Under the pieces are notes generated by a model. The model ran no database searches. It had not been told where the DNA came from and saw only the letters and a list, made by a program, of their open reading frames with translations. A DNA stretch of 64,000 nucleotides from Streptomyces sindenensis (GTDB lineage Bacteria; Actinomycetota; Actinomycetes; Streptomycetales; Streptomycetaceae): the NCBI RefSeq assembly GCF_014649035.1, contig NZ_BMSG01000029.1, forward strand, positions 39,720 through 103,719, written 5' to 3'. Positions 48,723 through 58,255 of this stretch are shown here, in pieces (position 1 is the first letter of the stretch; each line of letters begins with the position of its first letter). Made by a program: the position numbers and the translations under genes.

Positions 48723-50810
48723 GTGGTGAATGCGGATCACAGTGTGCGCGGTGACGCGGCGGCGGACACGGGAGCGAGAACGGGGCTGACCAGGGCCCTG
48801 CTCTGGCTGGTCGTGGCCGCGCTCGCGGTACGGCAGGTGGCGGTGGTGCTCCGGCAGCCACCGGGGGAACGGCTCCTCGATCTGGAGACCTGGATCGGGG
48901 AGAACGGCGTCCTGCACGGCACGGGCTCGCTGTACGACAGCGGCCGGTTCACCGGGACGCCCTTCGCCGGGCTCGTCCTGAAGCCGCTCACCGCCACGGC
49001 CCAGCAGACCCTGGGCGTGGCCTGGACGTTCGGGTCCCTGCTGCTCGTCGTCGCCCTCGGCCTGGTCGCGGCCAAGGCGTTGCCCGGGCCGGTGGGTCGC
49101 CGGACGGCCCTGCTCGCGGCCCCCGTCGCGATCAGCCTGGTCATGCTGTCGCTGCCGGTCCGCAACGCCCTGCACCTGGGCCAGACCAGCATCCTGCCCG
49201 TCCTGCTGGTGCTGCTGGCGTGGTTCGTCGTCCGGGAGCACCGGGCGGCGGGCGTCCTCGTCGGTGTCGCCGCCGCCTTCCAGCCGGTGCTGCTGCTCTT
49301 CGCCGCCCTGCTCTGGCTGACCGGCAGACGGCGGGCGTCGGTGAGCGCGGGTGCGACCTTCGCCCTCGCCACGGCCGTCGCCTGGGCCGCGGCGCCGAAG
49401 GACTCGTGGACGTACTGGGTGCACCATCTCGCGGGCGCCGGACTGGGGGAGCGGCCCGACAGCCTGGCCAACCAGTCCCTGCACGGGGCGCTGCTCCGGC
49501 TCGGCCTCGAAGGGCCCGTGGAGATCGCCCTGTTCCTGGTGCTCGCCGCCGCCGTCGTGGTCCTCGGGCTGCGGCGCGCGGTGCGGTACGCCGAGGACGG
49601 TCAGGTGCTTCTCGCGGTAGCGGTGACCGGCTGCGTCGTGGTCGCCGTCTCGCCGACCGCCTGGCAGCACCAGTTGCTCTGGGTGCTCCTCGCGGTCGTC
49701 GGCAAGGTCGGCAAGCGGGCCTCCGACCGGCTGGTCTGGCCGTCCGTGGTGGTGCTCGCCGTCACCCTGCCGGGCACGATGCTGCTGCCGAACATCGAGC
49801 CGCTCTTCCCCGTACGCGACAACATCCTGCTTCTCACGGCGCTCGGCGCGGCCTGCCTCGCCCCGTTCCTGCCCCGCACCTCGCCGTACTGGCAGCACCC
49901 GGTCCCCACCGACTACGCCAAACCGGTCGCGGCGCGCTGGAGACGCGTGCCGCTCCTGCCGTTCTGGCGCCGGGTCTTCACCCGCCCGAACCTGCTGCTG
50001 GAACTCCTGCTGATCCGGGTCGTCTACGACGCCTACGCCCAGGTCCGCCTCGCCGCCCGGGCGGGCCGCCCGCTCGCCGAGGAGCACGGCCGGCAGATCC
50101 ACGCCATCGAGCAGTGGCTGCACATCGACATCGAGCACTGGGTCAACCACGCCGTCGTCAAGATCGATTGGCTGCGGGAGTTCTTCGACTACTACTACTC
50201 CACGTTCCACTTCATCGTCCCGCTGACGATCCTCGGTGTGCTGTACGTGCGCCGCCCCGCCGACTACCGCTGGGTCCGCTCCTCCATCGGCTTCGCCACG
50301 CTCCTCGCGCTCGTCGGCTTCTGGCTCTACCCCCTGGCCCCGCCCCGGCTCATGCCCGGCCTCGGCTTCATCGACACCGTCCACGGGGTGCAGGACTTCG
50401 CGAAGCCCGACTACGGGACGCTGACCACCGTCACCAACCAGTACGCGGCGATGCCGTCGCTCCACTTCGGCTGGTCGCTGTGGTGCGGTGTGGTGATCGT
50501 GATGCTGGCCCCCAAGCTGTGGATGAAGGCGCTCGGCCTGCTGCACCCCCTCTTCACCATCGCCGCGATCGTGGCCACCGCCAACCACTGGGTGCTCGAC
50601 GCGGTCGGCGGCGCGCTGGTCGTGGCGGCGGGCTTCGGGCTGACGTACGTGCTGTCGGGGCCGCGGAAGCTGGTGACCGACGAGGAGCGGGAAGCGGCGG
50701 CGGGCCCCGTGGAGGCGTCGCCCTCGGAACCGGTGGGACCCGCGGAACCGGTGGCAGACCCCGGCCCCGACCCCGTACCGGCCGGGAAGGTGACGGCGAG
50801 CGGCACGTAG
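48723..50810 (+). CDS. GT87-PAP2 fusion membrane enzyme
   Basis: A 695-residue integral membrane protein. Residues 1-about 420 form a GT87 (PimE-like) mannosyltransferase-type module with about ten helices (LDLETWIGENGVLHGTGSLY with an acidic loop, HLGQTSILPVLLVLLAW, SPTAWQHQLLWVLLAVV). Residues 440-660 form an inositolphosphotransferase/PAP2-like module: IEQWLHIDIEHWVNHAVVKI, YSTFHFIVPLTI, FWLYPLAPPRLMPGLGFIDT, PSLHFGWSLW and ANHWVLDAVGG (the paired catalytic His). The order matches a known actinobacterial bifunctional family. It is predicted to act on polyprenyl-phosphate or phosphoinositide glycolipids. GTG start at 48723. Confidence 0.85.
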   Translation: MVNADHSVRGDAAADTGARTGLTRALLWLVVAALAVRQVAVVLRQPPGERLLDLETWIGENGVLHGTGSLYDSGRFTGTPFAGLVLKPLTATAQQTLGVAWTFGSLLLVVALGLVAAKALPGPVGRRTALLAAPVAISLVMLSLPVRNALHLGQTSILPVLLVLLAWFVVREHRAAGVLVGVAAAFQPVLLLFAALLWLTGRRRASVSAGATFALATAVAWAAAPKDSWTYWVHHLAGAGLGERPDSLANQSLHGALLRLGLEGPVEIALFLVLAAAVVVLGLRRAVRYAEDGQVLLAVAVTGCVVVAVSPTAWQHQLLWVLLAVVGKVGKRASDRLVWPSVVVLAVTLPGTMLLPNIEPLFPVRDNILLLTALGAACLAPFLPRTSPYWQHPVPTDYAKPVAARWRRVPLLPFWRRVFTRPNLLLELLLIRVVYDAYAQVRLAARAGRPLAEEHGRQIHAIEQWLHIDIEHWVNHAVVKIDWLREFFDYYYSTFHFIVPLTILGVLYVRRPADYRWVRSSIGFATLLALVGFWLYPLAPPRLMPGLGFIDTVHGVQDFAKPDYGTLTTVTNQYAAMPSLHFGWSLWCGVVIVMLAPKLWMKALGLLHPLFTIAAIVATANHWVLDAVGGALVVAAGFGLTYVLSGPRKLVTDEEREAAAGPVEASPSEPVGPAEPVADPGPDPVPAGKVTASGT

Positions 50811-50850
50811 GCACCCGGCACCCGCGGCGCTCGGTGCGCGGAGGGCAGGC

Positions 50851-50892
50851 CGAAGGGGTGCCGGGACAGGATTCACCCCCGGCACCCCTTCG
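50851..50892. terminator. Bidirectional terminator between GT87-PAP2 and P450 genes
   Basis: Perfect 15-bp inverted repeat (CGAAGGGGTGCCGGG at 50851-50865 and complement at 50878-50892) with a 12-nt loop between convergent genes. Confidence 0.85.
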
Positions 50893-50957
50893 GCGTGGAT
50901 CGCCGCGTCCTTACATGGTCCGCCGGTCGCGCCCGCCCCGCCACTCGGCGGGGCGGG

Positions 50958-52211
50958 TCAGGATTCCGCCGCCGTGCTCACCTGAAGCTGTTTGATCCCG
51001 TTGAGCCAGGCCGACCGCAGCCGTCGCGGATCCTCCCGCAGCCGCAGATCCGGCAGCACGTCGGCGACGGCGTTGAAGATCAGGTCGATCTCCATCACGG
51101 CCAGCGACTTGCCCAGGCAGAAGTGCGGACCGCCGCCCCCGAACCCGAGGTGCGGATTGGGGTCGCGGGTGATGTCGAAGGTCTCCGGGGAGTCGAACAC
51201 CTCCGGGTCGTTGTTGGCCGAGGAGTAGAAAAGGCCCACCCGCTCGCCCTTCCTGATCCGCTGACCGCCCAGCTCCAGGTCCTGGGTGGCGGTCCGTTGG
51301 AAGGAGACGACCGGCGTCGCCCAGCGCACGATCTCCTCGGCCGTGGTCTTCGGCCGCTCCCGTTTGTACAGCTCCCACTGTTCGGGATGGGTGAGGAAGG
51401 CGTGCATGCCGTGGCTGATCGCGTTACGGGTCGTCTCGTTGCCGGCCACCGCGAGCAGGATCACGAAGAACCCGAATTCGTCGGAGGACAGGTTCCCCTC
51501 GCCCTCCGCCGCGACCAGCTGCGTGACGATGTCCTGTGCCGGGCACTCCTTGCGGGCCGCCGCCAGGTTCATCGCGTACGCCACGATCTCCATCGCCGCC
51601 TCGGCGCCGGCCTCCTGCGTGATCGCGTACTCCGGATCGTCGTACGCGGCCATCTTGTTGGACCAGTCGAAGATCTTGGAGCGGTCGTCCTGCGGTACGC
51701 CGATGAGCTCGGCGATCGCCTGGAGCGGCAGCTCCACCGCGATGTTGGTCACGAAGTCGAAGGAGCCGTCCGCGTCCGCCGACGCGAGGGCCCTCTCGAC
51801 GATCGAGCGGGCCCGGGAACGCAGGGCCGCCTCCAGGGAGCGCACCGCGCGCGGGGTGAAACCGCGCTGGACGATCTGGCGGACCCGGGTGTGTTCCGGT
51901 GGGTCCATGTTCAGCATGATCAGCTTCTGGACGTCGATCTGGTCGCGGCTGATCGACTCGTTGAAGCGGATGACGGCGGTGTTGGTGTTCGAGGAGAACA
52001 ACTCCGGGTGCGTGGAGACGTACTTGACGTCCGCGTGGCGGGTGACCACCCAGTAGCCCTCGTCGCCGAACCCGGAGGTGTTGGGCGGCTGGGTGCACCA
52101 CCAGACCGGGGCGGTCTCCCGCATCAGGGCGAACTCCGGGTGCGGTACGCGGTCTTGGAGGAGATCGGGATCGGTGAAGTCGAACCCGTCGGGCAGATGG
52201 GGGCAGCGCAT
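50958..52211 (-). CDS. cyp125: CYP125-like cytochrome P450 (sterol C27 hydroxylase type)
   Basis: A 417-residue P450. The start MRCPHLPDGFDFTDPDLLQD, the block FFVILLAVAGNETTRNAISH (I-helix with AGNETTR), EEIVRWATPVVSFQRTATQD (ExxR), the heme loop HLGFGGGGPHFCLG, and the end RLRSAWLNGIKQLQV align region by region with mycobacterial CYP125, which hydroxylates the cholesterol side-chain terminal carbon. The ATG at 52211 is supported by GAGAGG. It is divergent from the FadA5-like thiolase across a region with two KstR-like motifs. A ferredoxin gene at 62793 could be the redox partner, but none is adjacent. Confidence 0.88.
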   Translation of the reverse strand: MRCPHLPDGFDFTDPDLLQDRVPHPEFALMRETAPVWWCTQPPNTSGFGDEGYWVVTRHADVKYVSTHPELFSSNTNTAVIRFNESISRDQIDVQKLIMLNMDPPEHTRVRQIVQRGFTPRAVRSLEAALRSRARSIVERALASADADGSFDFVTNIAVELPLQAIAELIGVPQDDRSKIFDWSNKMAAYDDPEYAITQEAGAEAAMEIVAYAMNLAAARKECPAQDIVTQLVAAEGEGNLSSDEFGFFVILLAVAGNETTRNAISHGMHAFLTHPEQWELYKRERPKTTAEEIVRWATPVVSFQRTATQDLELGGQRIRKGERVGLFYSSANNDPEVFDSPETFDITRDPNPHLGFGGGGPHFCLGKSLAVMEIDLIFNAVADVLPDLRLREDPRRLRSAWLNGIKQLQVSTAAES

Positions 52212-52307
52212 GGGCACCTCTCCACTCCGGATCTGATCGCGAACCGTCCGAGTCCGATGAGCGCGCCACCCTGATTCTGACGGCCCATCAGGAATTGCCC
52301 GCAAGGT

Positions 52308-52321
52308 AGTAACGAGTTCTA
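52308..52321. promoter_or_regulatory. KstR-like operator, P450-proximal
   Basis: AGTAACGAGTTCTA fits the KstR consensus TnnAACnnGTTnnA at all defined positions except the first, and the surrounding TAGTAACGAGTTCTA is nearly palindromic. It lies about 97 bp upstream of the P450 start. Confidence 0.6.
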
Positions 52322-52487
52322 CAAGTGGCAAGGGCCGTGGCCGGATCCTTTGCCCACGGGCGGGTGCGCGGAAGCGCGGAAGGTGTCTACGGGAGTGCGG
52401 AAGGTCTCTTCCGGGGCGGAGTCGCGCGTGTGCGGTGCGTGCACACCCCTTGCGCCGCCGGGGTGGCGTCACGAGACTGCTGGACAG

Positions 52488-52507
52488 AACTAGAACGCGT
52501 ACTAGTT
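52488..52507. promoter_or_regulatory. KstR-like operator, thiolase-proximal
   Basis: The 14-mer TAGAACGCGTACTA (52491-52504) matches TnnAACnnGTTnnA with one difference (GTA for GTT) and is embedded in a larger palindrome AACTAG-N8-CTAGTT. It lies 55 bp before the thiolase ATG. Confidence 0.6.
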
Positions 52508-52561
52508 CCTTCCGCGGGCGCCGGGACGCCCCCTGCGGAAGCGCGAGGAGAGGACGAGCTC

Positions 52562-53740
52562 ATGGCCACGGAACCCGTCATCGTCGAAGCCGTACGCACC
52601 CCCATCGGCAGGCGCGGAGGCGCACTCGCCAATCTGCACCCCGCCTATCTGCTGGGCGAGACCTACCGTGAACTTCTCGGCCGCACCGGCATCCAGGCCG
52701 ACTGCGTCGAACAGATCGTCGGCGGCACGGTCACCCACGCCGGCGAGCAGTCGATGAACCCGGCCCGCACCGCCTGGCTGACCGTCGGCCTGCCCTACGA
52801 GACCGCCGCCACCACCGTGGACTGCCAGTGCGGATCCTCGCAGCAGGCCGCCCACATGGTCGCCAACATGGTGGCCGCCGGGGTCATCGACGTCGGCATC
52901 AGCTGCGGTGTCGAGGCGATGTCGCGGGTGCCGCTCGGCAGCGGATCCAAGCACGGCCCGGGAAAGCCCTGGCCCGACGAGTGGAACGTCGACCTGCCCA
53001 ACCAGTTCGAGGCCGCCGAACGCATCGCCCGCAAAAGCGGTCTGACCCGGGAGCGGGTCGACGCCCTCGGCCTGCTCTCCCAGCAGCGGGCGGCCGCCGC
53101 CTGGGCCGAGGAGCGCTTCAAGCGCGAGACGTACGCCGTCCAGGTCCCGACCACCGAGGAGGAGCAGGCGGCCGGGCAGGGCATGTGGCGGCTCGTCGAC
53201 CGGGACGAGGGGCTGCGCGACACCTCGATGGAGGCGCTCGCCGGGCTGAAGGCGGTGATGCCGAGCGCGATCCACACCGCCGGGAACTCCTCCCAGATAT
53301 CCGACGGGGCCGCCGCCATCCTCTGGTCCTCCAAGCGCATGGCCCGGGCCCTGAAACTCAAACCCCGGGCCCGGATCGTCGCCCAGGCCCTCGTCGGCGC
53401 CGACCCGCACTTCCACCTCGACGGTCCGATCGACGCGACCCGGGCGGTGCTCGGCAAGGCCGGCATGTCACTGCGGGACATCGACCTCGTCGAGATCAAC
53501 GAGGCGTTCGCCTCCGTGGTGCTGAGCTGGGCGCAGGAGTTCGAGGCGGACCTCGACGGCCTGGAGAAGGTGAACGTCAACGGCGGCGCGATCGCGCTGG
53601 GCCACCCGGTCGGCGCGACGGGCGCCCGGCTGATCACCACGGCCCTGCACGAACTGGAACGCCGCGACAAGGAGTTCGCGCTGATCACGATGTGCGCGGG
53701 AGGAGCGCTGGCGACGGGAACGATCATCCAGCGGCTGTGA
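52562..53740 (+). CDS. fadA5: FadA5-like steroid 3-ketoacyl-CoA thiolase
   Basis: A 392-residue thiolase that removes acetyl-CoA or propionyl-CoA from 3-ketoacyl-CoA. Catalytic Cys90 is in TTVDCQCGSSQQAAHM, the His is in GGAIALGHPVGATGARL and the second Cys in TMCAGGALATGT. The whole pattern (VEQIVGGTVTHAGEQSMNPA, WNVDLPNQFEAAERIA, IHTAGNSSQISDGAAAILW, ADPHFHLDGPIDATRAVL) matches mycobacterial FadA5, the steroid side-chain thiolase, more than housekeeping acetyl-CoA acetyltransferases. It is divergent from the CYP125-like gene. A bidirectional hairpin follows. Confidence 0.88.
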   Translation: MATEPVIVEAVRTPIGRRGGALANLHPAYLLGETYRELLGRTGIQADCVEQIVGGTVTHAGEQSMNPARTAWLTVGLPYETAATTVDCQCGSSQQAAHMVANMVAAGVIDVGISCGVEAMSRVPLGSGSKHGPGKPWPDEWNVDLPNQFEAAERIARKSGLTRERVDALGLLSQQRAAAAWAEERFKRETYAVQVPTTEEEQAAGQGMWRLVDRDEGLRDTSMEALAGLKAVMPSAIHTAGNSSQISDGAAAILWSSKRMARALKLKPRARIVAQALVGADPHFHLDGPIDATRAVLGKAGMSLRDIDLVEINEAFASVVLSWAQEFEADLDGLEKVNVNGGAIALGHPVGATGARLITTALHELERRDKEFALITMCAGGALATGTIIQRL

Positions 53741-53755
53741 GAACGCCCGGCGTCC

Positions 53756-53794
53756 GGGGAGCCCCGGGGCCTGTCAGCCGTCCCCGGGCTCCCC
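53756..53794. terminator. Hairpin between thiolase and ECF genes
   Basis: Imperfect 13-14-bp inverted repeat (GGGGAGCCCCGGGG and CCCCGGGCTCCCC) around a 12-nt loop, covering the end of the ECF S-component gene and ending both converging operons. Confidence 0.6.
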
Positions 53795-54613
53795 GAACGC
53801 CGCCCGCGCGTCGAACGCGGCGCGGCGGGTGGCCCGGCGCAGCGCCCTCAGCAGCGTCGGGCCGAGCGTCAGGGTCAGGACCACCGTCAGCACCGCCCGC
53901 CCCAGGTCCCAGCCCAGCGAGGTCGTCGCGCAGTAGGCCAGGAAGCGGACCAGGTTCTCGTGCACCGGGGCGCCCGGGACGAACGAGATCCCCGAACCCA
54001 GCTCGGTGAGGATCACCCAGCCCTGCAGATTCATCACCGTGCCGTACGCGAACGCCGCCACGCACCCGTACACCGCGAGCATCGCCAGCTCGGCCCGCCC
54101 GCGCAGCCGGCCGGGCCCCGGCAGCAGGCCCGCGCCCATCGTGAACCAGCCCATCGACAGCATCTGGAACGGCATCCACGGCCCTACCCCGCCCGTCAGC
54201 AGCGCCGAGGCGAACATGGTCACCGAGCCGAGCACGAAGCCGAACCCGGGGCCGAGCACCCGGCCGCTCAGCACCATCAGGAAGAACATCGGCTCCAGCC
54301 CCGCCGTCCCCGCGCCGAGCGGGCGCAACGCCGCCCCGACCGCCGCCAGCACACCGAGCATCGCGACGGCCTTCGCGTCCATCCCCGACTCGGAGATCGT
54401 CGCCACCACCACCGCGACGAGCAGCGGCAGCAGCGCCGCGAACAGCCAGGGCGCGTCCTTCGCGTGCGCGAGCCCGGACTCGGCGTCCGCCAGCAGCGGC
54501 CACCCGAAGGCGACCACACCGACGGCCCCGGTCAGCAGCAGCACGGCCACCGACTTCGGCCCGAGCCGCACGGGCCGGGCAGCCCGTTCCCGTACTTCCG
54601 TCATCGCCTTCAC
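53774..54613 (-). CDS. ECF transporter S component (substrate-binding membrane subunit)
   Basis: A 279-residue membrane protein with six or so hydrophobic segments and the ECF S-subunit signature region LEPMFFLMVLSGRVLGPGFG and GVGPWMPFQMLSMGWFTMGA. It captures the substrate and couples to the CbiQ-like T component and the ATPases. The GTG at 54613 overlaps the upstream stop (GTGA) and has GGAGG seven bases before; an ATG at 54604 is the alternative. Upstream cobalamin-riboswitch control suggests corrinoid or cobalt as substrate. Last gene of the operon. Confidence 0.88.
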   Translation of the reverse strand: MKAMTEVRERAARPVRLGPKSVAVLLLTGAVGVVAFGWPLLADAESGLAHAKDAPWLFAALLPLLVAVVVATISESGMDAKAVAMLGVLAAVGAALRPLGAGTAGLEPMFFLMVLSGRVLGPGFGFVLGSVTMFASALLTGGVGPWMPFQMLSMGWFTMGAGLLPGPGRLRGRAELAMLAVYGCVAAFAYGTVMNLQGWVILTELGSGISFVPGAPVHENLVRFLAYCATTSLGWDLGRAVLTVVLTLTLGPTLLRALRRATRRAAFDARAAFGEPGDG

Positions 54614-56358
54614 GCCCCCGCCTCCAACGCCGTGCGCACCTGGGACACGGTCAGCCACTCCTGCGGGGCGAGGATCTTCGCCGTCTGCGGGGCGAACGCG
54701 GGGGAGGAGACCACCACCCGGCCGGTCGGGCCGTCCGCGACGACCTCCCCGTCCGCGAGGATCACCACCCGGTGCGCCAGCTCCGCCGCCAGTTCCACGT
54801 CGTGCGTCGCCAGGACGATCGCGTGCCCCTCGGCCGCGAGTCCGCGCAGTACGCCGACGAGCCGGGCCTTGGCCGCGTAGTCCAGGCCGCGCGTCGGCTC
54901 GTCCAGCAGCAACAGCGGCGGCCGCCCCGTCAGCACCAGCGCCAGGGCGAGCGCGAGGCGCTGCCCCTCGGACAGGTCCCGGGGGTGGGTGTCGTCCCCG
55001 ACCCCCGGCAGCAGCTCCGACACCAGCGCCCGGCAGGTGCCCTCCGCCGCGCCCGCGTCCCGGTCGGCGGCCGCGCACTCGGCGGCCACCGTGTCCGCGT
55101 ACAGAAGATCGCGCGGCTCCTGCGGTACGAGGCCGACCCGGCGCACCATCGCCCGCGGGTCCGTCCGGGCCGGGGCCAGGCCGCCGACGCGCACGGTGCC
55201 CGCGGTGGGCTCGATCATCCCGACGAGCGCGCCGAGCAGGGTGGATTTGCCGGCCCCGTTGCGCCCCATCAGGGCCACCGTCTCGCCCGGCGCCACGGCG
55301 AGCGTCACCCGCCGCAACGCCTCGACCCGGCCGCGCCGCACCCCGAGCCCGTCGACCCGGGTGACCGGATCGGCGGCGGAGGGGGTGGCCGGGGTGGCGG
55401 GCCCCCGTCCGAGGAGCCGGGCGAGGCGTCCGGGACGGGAGCGCTCCGCGGCGACCTCCCGCACCGGTGTCGTCCCGGGCCCCGACGCCGGGACCGTCGG
55501 CCCCGACGTCGGGGCGCCGCCCGTCCGCGCGGGCACCGAGGCCCCCGCCAGCCGCTCCCGCAACCCGCCCGCCCCGCGCCGGGCGTCCCGCACCGACAGG
55601 GGCAGCGGGTCCCAGCCCGCCAGCAACCCCAGCTCGACCACCGGCGGCCGGACCGGCGACACCTGCATGACCCCGCCGGGCGGCCCCATCACCGGGGGCG
55701 CGCCCGGCGCGGGCAGCAGGACGACCTGGTCCGCGTACTGCACCACCCGCTCCAGCCGGTGCTCGGCCATCAGCACGGTCGTGCCCAGGTCGTGCACCAA
55801 CCGCTGGAGCACCGCGAGGACCTCCTCCGCCGCCGCCGGGTCCAGGGCGGAGGTCGGCTCGTCCAGCACCAGCACCTTCGGGTGCGGGGTGAGCACCGAA
55901 CCGATCGCCACCCGCTGCTGCTGGCCGCCCGACAGGGTGGCGATCGGCCGGTCGCGCAGCTCGGCCAGGCCCAGCAGATCGAGGGTCTCCTCGACGCGGC
56001 GGCGCATCACGTCCGGGGCGAGGCCCAGGGACTCCATGCCGTACGCGAGCTCGTCCTCGACGGTGTCCGTGACGAAGTGCGCCAGTGGATCCTGGCCCAC
56101 CGTCCCGACCAGATCGGCCAGTTCACGCGGCTTGTGCGTACGCGTGTCGCGGCCGTCCACCGTGACCCTGCCCGACAGCAGCCCGCCCGTGAAGTGCGGG
56201 ACGAGCCCCGAGACCGTACCCAGCAAAGTCGACTTACCGACACCGGAGGGGCCGACGAGCAGCACGAGCTCGCCCTCGGGGACCGTGAGGTCGACCCCGG
56301 ACAGTGTGGGGCGCTCCGTGCCCTCGTACCGCACGGAGACCCGCTCGAACCTGATCAC
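54610..56358 (-). CDS. ECF transporter ATP-binding protein, two fused ABC domains
   Basis: A 582-residue double ATPase of the ECF type. Domain 1: GPSGVGKST (Walker A), LSGGQQQR (signature), VLVLDEPTSALD (Walker B). Domain 2: GRNGAGKST, LSEGQRLA and LLLLDEPTRGLD. A Gly/Pro/Thr linker of about 80 residues separates them, including a duplicated Pro/Arg-rich stretch. The fusion replaces the two separate EcfA subunits. It overlaps its neighbours by 4 bp on both sides (GTGA), so subunits are made in fixed ratio. Confidence 0.93.
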   Translation of the reverse strand: MIRFERVSVRYEGTERPTLSGVDLTVPEGELVLLVGPSGVGKSTLLGTVSGLVPHFTGGLLSGRVTVDGRDTRTHKPRELADLVGTVGQDPLAHFVTDTVEDELAYGMESLGLAPDVMRRRVEETLDLLGLAELRDRPIATLSGGQQQRVAIGSVLTPHPKVLVLDEPTSALDPAAAEEVLAVLQRLVHDLGTTVLMAEHRLERVVQYADQVVLLPAPGAPPVMGPPGGVMQVSPVRPPVVELGLLAGWDPLPLSVRDARRGAGGLRERLAGASVPARTGGAPTSGPTVPASGPGTTPVREVAAERSRPGRLARLLGRGPATPATPSAADPVTRVDGLGVRRGRVEALRRVTLAVAPGETVALMGRNGAGKSTLLGALVGMIEPTAGTVRVGGLAPARTDPRAMVRRVGLVPQEPRDLLYADTVAAECAAADRDAGAAEGTCRALVSELLPGVGDDTHPRDLSEGQRLALALALVLTGRPPLLLLDEPTRGLDYAAKARLVGVLRGLAAEGHAIVLATHDVELAAELAHRVVILADGEVVADGPTGRVVVSSPAFAPQTAKILAPQEWLTVSQVRTALEAGA

Positions 56359-57527
56359 GCCTGCTCCTTGCCGCGTCGCGCCGGTCTGTCGGTGGCCGTC
56401 CGGTTCGACGGCGGTACGGGGGCGACGAGTGCGGGCAGCAGCCCGGTCAACGCCGCCGCCGCGGGCCACAGCGGCAGCACCGGCGCGGTCAGCGGCACGA
56501 CCCCGGGGCGCAGCGCCTCCGGAGCCACCGCCCCCGCCCAGATCATCGCCGCCGCGGCGACGGCACCCGAACACGCCACCAGCCAGGCCCGCACGCCCCA
56601 CCGGTCCGGGCGATAGCGGGTCCGCACCGAGCGCCGCCCGCCGAGCCGCAGCCCGGCCATCGCGATGACCAGACCGGCCAGCAGCAACGGCAGCCCGTAC
56701 ACCGCCCCCTGCGCGGCCAGCAGCCCGTACGTACCGGCGCACACCCCGAGCAGCCCGCCCAGGGTGAGGACGTTCGTGGTGTGCCGGACGGCCGCCGGGA
56801 CCTGGGCGGTACGCCCGTACCCCCGCGCGTCCATCGACGCGGCCACCGCCACCGACCGCTCCAGCGCGCCCTCCAGCACCGGCAGCCCGATCTGCGCCAC
56901 GGCCCGCACCCCGCCGGCCGGCCGCCCCCGCAGCCGGCGCGCGGTGCGCAGCCGGACCACGTCGGCCACCATGTTCGGCGCGAACGTCATCGCGACCACG
57001 ACGGCGACCCCGGCCTCGTACAGCGCACCGGGCAGCGACTTCAGCAGCCGCGCCGGGTTGGCCAGCGCGTTCGCGGCGCCGACGCAGATCAGCAGGGTGG
57101 CCAGCTTCATCCCCTCGTACAGCGAGAAGACCAGTTGTTCGGCGGTGACCCGGCCACCGATCCGCACCCCCTGCGCCCAGTCGGGCAGCGGCAGCTCGGG
57201 CAGGGTCAGCACGGTGTGCGAGCCGGGGATCGACGAGCCGAGGAAGACGGAGAACAGCAGCCGCAGCACCACGACGAACAGCCCGAGCTTGACGAACGCC
57301 CCGTAACTACGGGCCCATGGCGCGTCCGTACGCCGCGCCGCCACCACATACCCGGCGACCCCGACCAGCAGCCCGAGCAGCAGCGGGTTGGTGGTCCGGG
57401 ACGCGGCGGTGGCGAGCCCCAGCGCCCACAGCCACCACGCCCCGGCGGGCAGCGCGTTGGCACGGTCCGCCTCGGGGGCGTACAGGGCACGGCGCAGCAG
57501 CCGGGCCGGTGCCGGGGCGGCGGTCAC
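56355..57527 (-). CDS. ECF transporter T component (CbiQ-like permease)
   Basis: A 390-residue membrane protein of the CbiQ/EcfT family with about six helices. The coupling Arg-containing motif is MTFAPNMVADVVRLRTARRL, and the second one is in SVAVAASMDARGYGRTAQVP (SMxxRGYG). The length is above usual for EcfT because of an N- and C-terminal extension. It is downstream of the two capture-protein genes, and the GTG start overlaps the preceding stop. Confidence 0.92.
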   Translation of the reverse strand: MTAAPAPARLLRRALYAPEADRANALPAGAWWLWALGLATAASRTTNPLLLGLLVGVAGYVVAARRTDAPWARSYGAFVKLGLFVVVLRLLFSVFLGSSIPGSHTVLTLPELPLPDWAQGVRIGGRVTAEQLVFSLYEGMKLATLLICVGAANALANPARLLKSLPGALYEAGVAVVVAMTFAPNMVADVVRLRTARRLRGRPAGGVRAVAQIGLPVLEGALERSVAVAASMDARGYGRTAQVPAAVRHTTNVLTLGGLLGVCAGTYGLLAAQGAVYGLPLLLAGLVIAMAGLRLGGRRSVRTRYRPDRWGVRAWLVACSGAVAAAAMIWAGAVAPEALRPGVVPLTAPVLPLWPAAAALTGLLPALVAPVPPSNRTATDRPARRGKEQA

Positions 57528-58255
57528 CGGCGGCGGCGGGCCTGGACGACGGCGGCGATGCCGAGCAGCAGGACCGCGCCGAGGCCGACGAGGAGCCCGG
57601 CGGAAGGGCCGCCGCCGCTGCCCCCGCCCGCGTCCTCGTCCGGGGCCTCGACGGTCTTCGTGGGCTCGGACGGCTTCGCGCTGCCGGTGTCGCCGGACAC
57701 CTGCTCGCCGCAGCCCGTCCTCGGATAGCCGGAGATCGCGCAGAGCATGGCGCTGTCGTCGTACCGCAGCGGCTTCGCCACCGCCGCGAGCGCCTCCGCG
57801 CTGCTGGCGTCCGGCGCGACCCGGGCACAGGCCGTGCGCAGGGCGGGCGGCTTCTCCCCGTCCGGGGCGTCCGTGGTCGTCCCCGGATCGATCACCAGCG
57901 CCACCCGCTTCTTCCCGTCCTGCGCCGGGGTGTCCGCGCAGATCGCCCCGAAGTCGGGGGCGCGGCGCGGCCGGTCGGCGTCGCCGGAGTCCTCGCTCAC
58001 GGCGAACCGGAAGCCCTGGACCGTACCGTCGTCCGGGCGCAGGACGGACGGCCCCTGGGTGGCGTACTCCCAGTTCTTGCCGTTGCCCTCCCAGAAGGAC
58101 CAGTAGCGGTACCCGGCGGCCTGGGCGCTGCCCGCGCCGAGCAGGACGGCGGAGGCGGCGACGAGGGCGGCCAGCAGGGCGGCCAGGGGGGCGCGCAGCC
58201 GGGGGGAGGTCCGCGCACGGCCCGCGGCGGCCGTCTCCTGCGACGCGGGGCTCAC
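57524..58255 (-). CDS. Secreted, membrane-anchored DUF4430-like protein (SCO2322 family)
   Basis: A 243-residue protein with signal peptide (LRAPLAALLAALVAASAVLL ... SAQAAG) and a C-terminal membrane helix (SAGLLVGLGAVLLLGIAAVV) with RRRR. The start of the mature part, YRYWSFWEGNGKNWEYATQG, PSVLRPDDGTVQGFRF, resembles the DUF4430 domain, which forms the beta domain of animal transcobalamin and intrinsic factor. Together with the upstream repeat protein it may form a surface corrinoid-binding pair. Known as a conserved Streptomyces family (SCO2322). Confidence 0.75.
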   Translation of the reverse strand: MSPASQETAAAGRARTSPRLRAPLAALLAALVAASAVLLGAGSAQAAGYRYWSFWEGNGKNWEYATQGPSVLRPDDGTVQGFRFAVSEDSGDADRPRRAPDFGAICADTPAQDGKKRVALVIDPGTTTDAPDGEKPPALRTACARVAPDASSAEALAAVAKPLRYDDSAMLCAISGYPRTGCGEQVSGDTGSAKPSEPTKTVEAPDEDAGGGSGGGPSAGLLVGLGAVLLLGIAAVVQARRRR